Shown here: positions 6,657 to 11,447 of the stretch, piece after piece
Position numbering within the stretch: position 1 is the first letter of the stretch
Layout: every line of letters starts with the position of its first letter
Notes under the pieces: generated by a model
The model's database searches: none
The model's input: only the letters and a program-made list of their open reading frames with translations
Told to the model about the DNA's origin: nothing
Assembly (NCBI GenBank): GCA_019661855.1
Contig: JAIFWM010000015.1
Span: 1-13,232 of the forward strand
DNA length: 13,232 bases
Direction: 5' to 3'
Origin: Candidatus Parcubacteria bacterium
GTDB lineage: Bacteria; Patescibacteriota; Minisyncoccia; Phycocordibacterales; SBAW01
Position numbers and translations under genes: made by a program

Positions 6657-8174
6657 ATGCAGTCACCTGTACTCATTATCGAACTGGGATCTCAACACAC
6701 ACTACAAATCGCACGTGTCCTGCGCGAACTTGGACATCGTTCCTTCATCTTGAAGCCTGACAAGGCAGAAGATTATATGCTCAAGAATATGGTCTCCTGC
6801 GTTATTGGTTCAGGTGGTATGAAAAGTGTTTATGAGCCACAAGCACCGAGAGTACCCCGAGTTTTGTTTGAAGAGCTTGATACACCCTATCTTGGTATCT
6901 GCTATGGGATGCAAGACATGGCAATACACTATGCCGGCAAGGTTGAACGCGGAGTTCCTGAATACGCGAGCGCACATATTGAAATGGAAGGTTCGTCTTT
7001 GTTTTCAGGACTAGTGTTTCCTATTGAGGTGTGGATGAGTCATGCTGACTGTGTAACAGAGGTGCCATCAGACTGCTGCATTATCGCCAGATCAACAGAA
7101 AACAGACATGTCGCTGCAATCGCACACCTAAACGGCAAACACTTCGGGGTGCAATTTCACCCAGAAGTGTCAAACACAGAACGGGGCGCGATAATATTGA
7201 AAAATTTTGTCGAACTCATCGCAGGTCGAAAACCTGATCTTTCTGCCGAAGCACTTCCTGACTTAGTGCGTGAACGAATCGTAAGAGAAGTTGGTGAAGA
7301 TGACGCTATTTTGCTATTCAGCGGAGGTGTCGACTCTACAACTGTTGCGGCTCTTGCGGCACCAGTTTTGAGAAAGAGACTACATGCTGTCACCTTTGAT
7401 GGCGGACACTTGCGTGAAAATGAGGTCGAACAAATCAAACAAAATGCTGTCCACGCAGGAGTGGAGCTCACTGTCATTGATGCAGCGGACACATTTATCG
7501 AATCTTTCCGTGACAAACTAGACCCTGAAGAAAAGCGGCAGGCGTTCCGTATAATATATGCTCAACTTGGGCGAAACTTTGCGCTCGAACGTGGCGCATC
7601 GAAAATTGTTCAGGGTACCATTGCCCCGGACAGAATCGAATCTGGCATGACTGGCGGTGCGCGAATCAAAACGCACCACAACAGTGCTGGACTCGACTTC
7701 GGCAACTTGGTTGAGGTTCATCCAATCGAAGAACTCTTCAAAGACGAGGTCCGCGCTCTTTCAAAACAACTCGGACTTCCGCCTGATATCTTCAATCGAC
7801 CTCCCTTCCCAGGTCCGGGCAACTTCTTACGGGTGGTCGGCATTCCTATAACTCGAGAAGTGCTGTCTGTCGTTCAGTGGGCCGAAGCCCGAACACAAGC
7901 GATAGTGGGGGTAGACCCACGCTATCGCACCATGTCTCAACTAGTTGTTGCAGCACTTGGACGTTCGGTGGGCGTCAAAGGAGATGGCCGCGTTTTTGGC
8001 TACACGATTGGGATTCGCGGTGTACGCACCAAGGACTTCATGACTGCAGAAGGTGTCGAGTTCGAACCGGACTTCCAACGAGTGGTTAAGAAGAAGCTCG
8101 GTGAGCATCCTCTGATCACCCAAGTTGGATTCTTTCCGATCGACAAACCACCTGGTACCACGGAGTTTGAGTAG
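6657..8174 (+). CDS. guaA: GMP synthase (glutamine-hydrolysing), divergent
   Basis: Converts XMP to GMP with ATP and glutamine; cytoplasmic. Length 505, close to the usual 510-525. The N-terminal class I amidotransferase has catalytic Cys82 in GICYGMQ and His168/Glu170 in FHPEV. The synthetase domain has the ATP-pyrophosphatase loop SGGVDST at 222-228, then QGTIAPDRIES, GGARIKTHHN and PFPGPG, and the dimerisation domain ends PPGTTEFE (usual end PPGTIEWE). Several usually strict motifs differ: PFPGPGNFLRVVG instead of PFPGPGLAIRVLG, KTHHN for KSHHN, and RGVRTKDFMTAE in place of RAVxSxDFMTA. The amidotransferase start is IIELGSQHT rather than DFGSQYT. It is alone, with no guaB nearby, so it probably works on salvaged or imported precursor. 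It carries one of the few strong Shine-Dalgarno sequences here and may have a separate history. GMP synthase is the best call; a changed substrate cannot be excluded. Confidence 0.92.
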   Translation: MQSPVLIIELGSQHTLQIARVLRELGHRSFILKPDKAEDYMLKNMVSCVIGSGGMKSVYEPQAPRVPRVLFEELDTPYLGICYGMQDMAIHYAGKVERGVPEYASAHIEMEGSSLFSGLVFPIEVWMSHADCVTEVPSDCCIIARSTENRHVAAIAHLNGKHFGVQFHPEVSNTERGAIILKNFVELIAGRKPDLSAEALPDLVRERIVREVGEDDAILLFSGGVDSTTVAALAAPVLRKRLHAVTFDGGHLRENEVEQIKQNAVHAGVELTVIDAADTFIESFRDKLDPEEKRQAFRIIYAQLGRNFALERGASKIVQGTIAPDRIESGMTGGARIKTHHNSAGLDFGNLVEVHPIEELFKDEVRALSKQLGLPPDIFNRPPFPGPGNFLRVVGIPITREVLSVVQWAEARTQAIVGVDPRYRTMSQLVVAALGRSVGVKGDGRVFGYTIGIRGVRTKDFMTAEGVEFEPDFQRVVKKKLGEHPLITQVGFFPIDKPPGTTEFE

Positions 8175-8196
8175 TAACTCAATTCCCAGTACGACG

Positions 8197-8235
8197 ACAC
8201 CCTCCCCGCAAGCGGGGAGGGTGTAATCTTTTACA
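8197..8235 (+). terminator. Intrinsic terminator after guaA
   Basis: ACACCCTCCCCGC (8197-8209) and GCGGGGAGGGTGT (8212-8224) form a very GC-rich hairpin of 12-13 bp, then a weak T-rich stretch (AATCTTTTAC). It lies between the convergent guaA and doxX genes. Confidence 0.75.
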
Positions 8236-8248
8236 GAACAAATTTAAC

Positions 8249-8644
8249 CTAGTCGTTTTTGTGTTCCAAGCTGTAGAGCGCGTACGTGTTGCTGCCAGCA
8301 AAGAAAACTGCAAACGCAGCTGCTGCAAGCAAGAGCTCGAGCTCGTAGTGGCCTGAAGGAATGGAAACGAGGAGGAGTGCCACCAACATTTCAATACCCA
8401 AGATAAGACCTGCGAGGCGTGGTGCGACACCAAGCGCCAACATAACACCGCCGACAGTCTCGACAACTGCAATAAACACTGCAGTGCCAGGAGGAAGGCC
8501 TAAGGTGTTAAAGAAGCTCTCTGCCCCGCGAAGGTTCATGAGCTTTTGCCAGCCGTGGGTCAAGAAGATAAGACCAGCGGCTAAGCGAACAAACAGCAGA
8601 GCCCATCCACGGTGATAGCTCCACTTAGTGATCATGTGAATCAT
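8249..8644 (-). CDS. DoxX family membrane protein
   Basis: 131 residues with four hydrophobic segments (about 14-32, 53-73, 77-95 and 101-122). The DoxX pattern is clear: LFVRLAAGLIFLTHGWQKLM, then a glycine-rich second helix (VVETVGGVMLALGVAPRLAG). DoxX-type proteins are linked to quinone-dependent redox or oxidative stress responses in some bacteria, but the role of this one is unknown. The ATG at 8644 was chosen because a perfect TATAAT ends 8 nt upstream; a second in-frame ATG at 8635 is possible. It follows msrB by 44 nt with its own candidate promoter, and no Shine-Dalgarno sequence is seen. It belongs to the stress-related group doxX, msrB, lexA, alkB. Confidence 0.88.
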   Translation of the reverse strand: MIHMITKWSYHRGWALLFVRLAAGLIFLTHGWQKLMNLRGAESFFNTLGLPPGTAVFIAVVETVGGVMLALGVAPRLAGLILGIEMLVALLLVSIPSGHYELELLLAAAAFAVFFAGSNTYALYSLEHKND

Positions 8645-8652
8645 ATAACAAA

Positions 8653-8658
8653 ATTATA
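8653..8658 (-). promoter_or_regulatory. Candidate -10 box of doxX (TATAAT)
   Basis: A perfect TATAAT on the minus strand ends 8 nt before the ATG at 8644. No good -35 is seen at 16-19 nt. It predicts a transcript with 0-2 nt of leader. Confidence 0.45.
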
Positions 8659-8688
8659 GTACTAATAGACCGACTTTTATTTTAGCAC

Positions 8689-9066
8689 CTATTTTTTATC
8701 TTCAAGGTCTAAACACACAGAGTTAATGCAGTAGCGTTTGCCCGTAGTTGCAGGGCCATCGTCAAACACATGCCCCAAATGTGAGCCACATTGTGCACAT
8801 ACCACCTCGGTGCGATGCATGCCATGCTCATCATCAGGAATAAGTTTGACCGCACCAGGTAAAGCTTGATCAAACGACGGCCAGCCTGTGCCCGAGTCGA
8901 ACTTGGTGTCAGAGGAAAAGAGTTGATTACCGCACGCAGCGCAGGTATACATGCCATCACGCTTTTCGTGCAAAAACTTGCCCGTAAACGGCACCTCCGT
9001 CCCCTTCTCCCGCAATACTGCGTATTGTTCGGGTGTTAGTTTTTTCTTTAGCTCTTCTTCGTCCAT
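8689..9066 (-). CDS. msrB: Peptide-methionine (R)-S-oxide reductase
   Basis: Reduces methionine-R-sulfoxide in proteins using a thioredoxin-type reductant; 125 residues, a normal single-domain length. Two CxxC pairs bind zinc (Cys42/Cys45 in CAAC and Cys90/Cys93 in CAQC). The catalytic Cys113 lies in RYCINS. Also present are SGTGWPSF (57-64), EVVCAQCGSHLGHVFDDGP and HRTEV. The usual resolving Cys of the two-Cys type (SGCGWPSF) is Thr60 here; an extra Cys118 (SVCLDL) lies five residues after the catalytic one. The ATG at 9066 is 9 nt after the lexA stop, and GGGGGAG spanning the lexA stop may act as its ribosome site, about 12 nt upstream. Co-transcription with lexA suggests damage- or stress-linked expression. 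Confidence 0.93.
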   Translation of the reverse strand: MDEEELKKKLTPEQYAVLREKGTEVPFTGKFLHEKRDGMYTCAACGNQLFSSDTKFDSGTGWPSFDQALPGAVKLIPDDEHGMHRTEVVCAQCGSHLGHVFDDGPATTGKRYCINSVCLDLEDKK

Positions 9067-9075
9067 GCTTCTATT

Positions 9076-9738
9076 CTACTCCCCCGTAGGAATAATCTCG
9101 CTCGGCGCATAGTACGAAGCAGGGACTACACAAAGGACTTTTCCTGCTATAGCAAAGTCTTCACGCAAAATGATTGGTTTATATTTCGGGTCACGCGACT
9201 CTGGATGGAGAATGGTAAAACCATCTTTACGCTCCAAGCGCTTAACTGTGACCATGTCGCCCACGATAGCGGCCACTCGGTCGCCGTTTTTAACATCGTT
9301 AGTAAACTGCACCAAGATATAGTCGCCACTGTTGATCCCTGCGTCGTTCATCGAGTCGCCCACCGCACGCACAGCAACTACCTCTCCCGCTTCTTCAACA
9401 ATTTTTTTATCTACTTCAATAAACTCTTCGGCTTGGTAAGTACCCATCGCATAAACCGAAAGGTCATCACATCCCACGTTGGCAACAACAGGGATAGACA
9501 CGGTGCCCCACCCCCCATCGACATTGCGTAGCTCAATGTTGCGCCAGGCAAACTTGTGTCGGACGATATAACCCTTGCGCTCGAGCGCTTCGAGATGTTG
9601 TGCCACAGTACGCAAAGACTGAAAACCCAAATTCTTTCTCAGTTCTTCGAGAGTCGGCGGCTCTCCTTTAGCGTTTAAATACAGCCGAATGTTGTCGAGC
9701 ACCCTTTTTTGCTTGAATGTGAGTGTAGTACTAGGCAT
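9076..9738 (-). CDS. lexA: LexA-type repressor (S24 peptidase family)
   Basis: SOS-type repressor: binds operator DNA through an N-terminal winged helix (about 8-70, TLEELRKNLGFQSLRTVAQHL) and self-cleaves when RecA is activated. 220 residues from the ATG at 9738; a TTG six codons upstream is less likely. The Ser/Lys dyad is present: Ser129 in VGDSMNDAGINSGD and Lys166 in VTVKRL, 37 residues apart as in E. coli LexA. The cleavage-site region reads IPVVANVGCDDL (82-93), so the expected Ala-Gly bond is replaced by Gly89-Cys90-Asp91. A TATATT ends 6 nt before the ATG and predicts a leaderless mRNA. The gene diverges from alkB over a shared 67-bp region containing an inverted repeat, and msrB follows 9 nt after. 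Autoregulation is likely but inferred. Confidence 0.9.
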   Translation of the reverse strand: MPSTTLTFKQKRVLDNIRLYLNAKGEPPTLEELRKNLGFQSLRTVAQHLEALERKGYIVRHKFAWRNIELRNVDGGWGTVSIPVVANVGCDDLSVYAMGTYQAEEFIEVDKKIVEEAGEVVAVRAVGDSMNDAGINSGDYILVQFTNDVKNGDRVAAIVGDMVTVKRLERKDGFTILHPESRDPKYKPIILREDFAIAGKVLCVVPASYYAPSEIIPTGE

Positions 9739-9744
9739 ACTTTC

Positions 9745-9750
9745 AATATA
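9745..9750 (-). promoter_or_regulatory. Candidate -10 box of lexA (TATATT)
   Basis: TATATT on the minus strand (5 of 6 to TATAAT) ends exactly 6 nt before the lexA ATG. It overlaps the left arm of the inverted repeat in the shared control region. Confidence 0.4.
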
Positions 9751-9775
9751 GCACAAGTCTGTATGCTATAATACA
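9747..9775. promoter_or_regulatory. Candidate LexA operator in the lexA/alkB control region
   Basis: Two overlapping inverted repeats: TATAGC-N12-GCTATA (9747-9770) and TGTAT-N6-ATACA (9760-9775). They cover both the lexA -10 (9745-9750) and the alkB -10 (9767-9772). Some of the symmetry comes from the two facing -10 boxes, so the operator reading is an inference. Confidence 0.4.
9767..9772 (+). promoter_or_regulatory. Extended -10 box of alkB (TGCTATAAT)
   Basis: A perfect TATAAT preceded by TG-N (extended -10). The -35 position is poor (CAATAT). The ATG at 9806 is 33 nt downstream, giving a leader of about 26 nt, longer than at other genes here, with GGATAA as a weak ribosome site. Confidence 0.5.
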
Positions 9776-9790
9776 CAACATACACACCTT

Positions 9791-9799
9791 TGTGGATAA
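9791..9799. promoter_or_regulatory. Perfect DnaA-box match
   Basis: TGTGGATAA on the plus strand is the reverse complement of TTATCCACA, which fits the DnaA box TTATNCACA exactly. It lies in the alkB leader, between lexA and alkB. A single 9-mer can occur by chance. Confidence 0.4.
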
Positions 9800-9805
9800 C
9801 TTTTT

Positions 9806-10366
9806 ATGCCCCTACGAGCCGCAGAACAGCCAAAACTCTTTGATTTAGGCCAACAATTGCCTAACGGGCTCATCTATAGACCTGACTTTATCATCCCTGA
9901 AGAGGAAGAGACCATACTAACCTATATACACAACTTACCGCTCGAAACGATGATTTATAAAGACAAATACGAGTCAAAACGCAGACATTATGAATTTGAC
10001 TTTCCCTTTCCCCGCTTCTTGCATGGTGTGCAAGAGAAGATAGCAAAGTGGCTCCAAATTAAACCTGAACAGGTGGCTGAAGCACTGCTAAACGAATATA
10101 CAACCGGCAGCGCTATTGGTTGGCATGTGGATAGGGAAAATTATGAAAAAATTATTGGTCTTTCTCTTACGGGCTGGTGCAAGATACGATTTAGACCGCT
10201 CAAAAATTTTAGAGAGCGCAAAGATCCTAAAGATGTAGTGTCGGTGGAGCTTGAGCCACGCAGTGCATATATTATGCAAAACGACGTCCGCTGGAAGTGG
10301 CAACACAGTGTTGCTCCTGTGCCTTCGCTGCGCTACTCGATCACTTTTCGCACGCTACCAAACTAA
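9806..10366 (+). CDS. alkB: AlkB-like 2-oxoglutarate/Fe(II) dioxygenase
   Basis: Oxidative demethylase of alkylated bases in DNA or RNA, using Fe(II), O2 and 2-oxoglutarate. 186 residues, shorter than E. coli AlkB (216). The iron triad is clear: His107 and Asp109 in IGWHVDRE and His167 in WQHSV; 2-oxoglutarate is held by Arg176 and Arg182 in RYSITFR. The nucleotide-lid region is around 45-66 (YKDKYESKRRHYEFDFPFPR). Also visible is LLNEYTTGSAIGWH (94-107). The gene diverges from lexA, with an extended -10 TATAAT and a candidate operator between, so SOS- or damage-linked expression is plausible. Its TAA stop overlaps the TAG stop of the convergent 44-aa gene by 2 nt. Alternative substrate (RNA or protein) cannot be excluded from sequence. 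Confidence 0.92.
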   Translation: MPLRAAEQPKLFDLGQQLPNGLIYRPDFIIPEEEETILTYIHNLPLETMIYKDKYESKRRHYEFDFPFPRFLHGVQEKIAKWLQIKPEQVAEALLNEYTTGSAIGWHVDRENYEKIIGLSLTGWCKIRFRPLKNFRERKDPKDVVSVELEPRSAYIMQNDVRWKWQHSVAPVPSLRYSITFRTLPN

Positions 10367-10497
10367 TATCCAACCCCTGAACCTGAGCCGGAAAAGAAGA
10401 AATAATACGCCAAGCCGTATAGTACTCCCCCAATGACCACGTACAGCAAAATCCATTGCCACAAGGGCCGCTTGTTATAGTTATATTCGTCACTCAT
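10363..10497 (-). CDS. 44-aa single-span membrane protein
   Basis: Short protein MSDEYNYNKRPLWQWILLYV..., with one hydrophobic segment (about 13-35: LWQWILLYVVIGGVLYGLAY plus FFF) and a flexible Ser/Gly tail (SGSGSGVGY). N-terminal Lys9/Arg10 just before the segment favours N-in topology. No enzyme or domain is recognised; similar small proteins with NKRPLWQW before a transmembrane helix are, from memory, widespread in Parcubacteria. The ATG at 10497 is chosen because the frame further upstream is low in coding character and overlaps the PHA_gran_rgn-like gene. A TATGCT box (10504-10509) ends 6 nt before the ATG and there is no Shine-Dalgarno sequence. Confidence 0.65.
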   Translation of the reverse strand: MSDEYNYNKRPLWQWILLYVVIGGVLYGLAYYFFFSGSGSGVGY

Positions 10498-10503
10498 GTG
10501 TTG

Positions 10504-10509
10504 AGCATA
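10504..10509 (-). promoter_or_regulatory. Candidate -10 box of the 44-aa gene
   Basis: TATGCT (4 of 6) ends 6 nt before the ATG at 10497, again predicting a leaderless mRNA. Weak on its own. Confidence 0.3.
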
Positions 10510-10540
10510 AAAAATTTTAATGAAGACGCTATGAGACACA

Positions 10541-10840
10541 CTACTGTAGCGCTTGATTAACCTGGTTCTCGACCGCTGCTTGGATGCGACCCTCAAACAT
10601 GCGCAGCATAAACGGGAGCTTTGCATAAATAGTAAACTCAGTGTCTTTAACCTCCACCGTGCCACTGATACTCTGCCCCTCCGCAGTAAACGCAAAGTGG
10701 AGCGTGTCTCCATCCCACCGCTCTTCGTCGATCGTTACCTTTTCACTAAACTGCGGATCAGTCTTAGCTTGTGCGAGCAAAGCGAGCACGCGCTTGTGCG
10801 CCTCGTCTTTTGTAAATTTGTGCGGGATGTTTAATTGCAT
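10541..10840 (-). CDS. PHA_gran_rgn-like protein (polyhydroxyalkanoic acid system family)
   Basis: 99 residues with the family pattern: N-terminal beta strand and helix (LNIPHKFTKDEAHKRVLALL), WDGDTLHFAFTAEGQSISGT (42-61), a V-D-x-x strand, and a C-terminal KLPFMLRMFEGRIQAAVENQ helix. The family was named for its neighbourhood with PHA granule genes in other bacteria; no PHA gene is visible here, so that role is not supported. The fold suggests a small ligand- or membrane-surface protein. The TATACT box (10850-10855) ends 9 nt before the ATG. It is followed by the 44-aa membrane protein 43 nt downstream. Confidence 0.75.
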   Translation of the reverse strand: MQLNIPHKFTKDEAHKRVLALLAQAKTDPQFSEKVTIDEERWDGDTLHFAFTAEGQSISGTVEVKDTEFTIYAKLPFMLRMFEGRIQAAVENQVNQALQ

Positions 10841-10849
10841 AGAAGCAGT

Positions 10850-10855
10850 AGTATA
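10850..10855 (-). promoter_or_regulatory. Candidate -10 box of the PHA_gran_rgn-like gene
   Basis: TATACT (5 of 6 to TATAAT) on the minus strand ends 9 nt before the ATG at 10840. No Shine-Dalgarno sequence. Confidence 0.4.
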
Positions 10856-10913
10856 TCTTTTTTTACTCGTGCTTTCACCTTTATGTCAGCACTCTTCCTT
10901 TAAAGTGTTCGCA

Positions 10914-11007
10914 GGGAGCGAGTGTCAAATAATCGTGTTGTTGTGTGTAGGGAGAGACGCTCGCTCCCGGAGGAGCCCTGGCACTCGGACACCGGGGCTC
11001 CTTTTTC
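10914..11007 (+). ncRNA. Candidate structured small RNA with its own terminator
   Basis: About 94 nt in the 233-bp gap between two minus-strand genes. Stem 1 pairs GGGAGCGAGTGTC (10914-10926) with GACGCTCGCTCCC (10956-10968): 13 pairs including one G-U, with a 29-nt loop. Two nt later stem 2 pairs AGGAGCCCTGG (10971-10981) with CCGGGGCTCCT (10992-11002): 11 pairs including one G-U, then a T-run, which is an intrinsic terminator oriented plus. CACTCG in the second loop (10982-10987) is complementary to CGAGTG in stem 1 (10919-10924), so an alternative fold or pseudoknot is possible. TTTAAA at 10899-10904 could be a -10. No known RNA family was recognised. The rest of the gap (10856-10913 and 11008-11073) shows nothing else convincing. 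Confidence 0.55.
10971..11007 (+). terminator. Intrinsic terminator of the candidate small RNA
   Basis: An 11-bp GC-rich stem with a 10-nt loop is followed directly by a T-run (11002-11006) on the plus strand. The genes on both sides read minus, so this terminator must serve a plus-strand transcript that starts in this gap. Confidence 0.8.
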
Positions 11008-11073
11008 TATACTCTCCTTTGTAGCTTCGGCCACAACTCGTACGTTTATATACATTGTTAATTCTACTTTTCC

Positions 11074-11349
11074 TTATTGCAGTGTTTTGCAAAACACTAG
11101 AACAGACTCGGCACGCAAGGTAAGTTTGTGTCGAACCGCACTTCCTTCATTGCGCTTAAGAATTAATCCGGCAATAGCCATTTTGCGCAAATGGTCGGAG
11201 GTGTTCTCGTAACCTAAACTCAAACGTTCGGAAATTTGTTCAACCGAAAGTTCAGGCTCACGTTTGAGCAGATCCATAATATGTATACGTCGACTATTGG
11301 CGAATCCTTTTACTATCCGCTCTAGTCTTTTAAACTCCCCTGTTTGCAT
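11074..11349 (-). CDS. ArsR-type winged-helix transcription regulator
   Basis: 91 residues. The winged helix is clear: RLERIVKGFANSRRIHIMDLL (8-28), ELSVEQISERLSLGYENTSD (33-52) and HLRKMAIAGLILKR (53-66), with a wing (NEGSAVRHKLT). ArsR proteins are small dimeric repressors, often metal-, redox- or ligand-responsive; no metal-site cysteines are visible except Cys87 in the tail. The last eight codons (LVFCKTLQ and part of the stop) are made from a copy of the long palindrome that also lies upstream of the gene, so the C-terminus is probably added or altered by that repeat. A TATACT (11357-11362) ends 7 nt before the ATG. It diverges from the lipase-like gene, with the palindrome between; self-repression and control of that gene are likely but inferred. 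Confidence 0.85.
   Translation of the reverse strand: MQTGEFKRLERIVKGFANSRRIHIMDLLKREPELSVEQISERLSLGYENTSDHLRKMAIAGLILKRNEGSAVRHKLTLRAESVLVFCKTLQ
11075..11098. repeat. Palindromic repeat, copy 1 (3' end of ArsR gene)
   Basis: 24 bp identical to 11366-11389. The core AGTGTTTTGCAAAACACT (11081-11098) is a perfect palindrome. It encodes the last codons and the stop of the ArsR-type gene. Confidence 0.9.
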
Positions 11350-11356
11350 GGCCGCC

Positions 11357-11362
11357 AGTATA
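11357..11362 (-). promoter_or_regulatory. Candidate -10 box of the ArsR-type gene
   Basis: TATACT on the minus strand (5 of 6) ends 7 nt before the ATG at 11349 and lies 3 nt from the palindrome, so a bound dimer would block it. Confidence 0.4.
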
Positions 11363-11365
11363 CGC

Positions 11366-11395
11366 TATTGCAGTGTTTTGCAAAACACTGCAATA
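11366..11395. repeat. Palindromic repeat, copy 2 (candidate ArsR operator)
   Basis: A perfect 30-bp palindrome centred between 11380 and 11381, with core CAGTGTTTTGCAAAACACTG. It lies between the ArsR-type gene start (11349) and the -35 of the lipase-like gene (11410), an ideal place for a shared operator. Confidence 0.85.
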
Positions 11396-11409
11396 AGAAT
11401 ATGGGAATG

Positions 11410-11438
11410 TTGACGATTGGGGTCTGATATTTTAGACT
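11410..11438 (+). promoter_or_regulatory. Promoter of the lipase-like gene
   Basis: -35 TTGACG (5 of 6) at 11410-11415 and -10 TAGACT (4 of 6) at 11433-11438 with exactly 17 nt between. The ATG at 11448 is 9 nt after the -10, giving a leader of about 3 nt. The palindrome lies 14 bp upstream of the -35. Confidence 0.5.
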
Positions 11439-11447
11439 GCGGCCACG

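Noticed and set aside
11019..11036. Small hairpin with a TTCG loop after the small RNA
   Set aside because: Six pairs with one mismatch and no T-run on either strand; not enough for a separate element.
10922..11212. Plus-strand GTG-started open frame across the small-RNA region and the ArsR gene
   Set aside because: It would cross a strong terminator, runs opposite a clear ArsR gene, and shows no domain or ribosome site.
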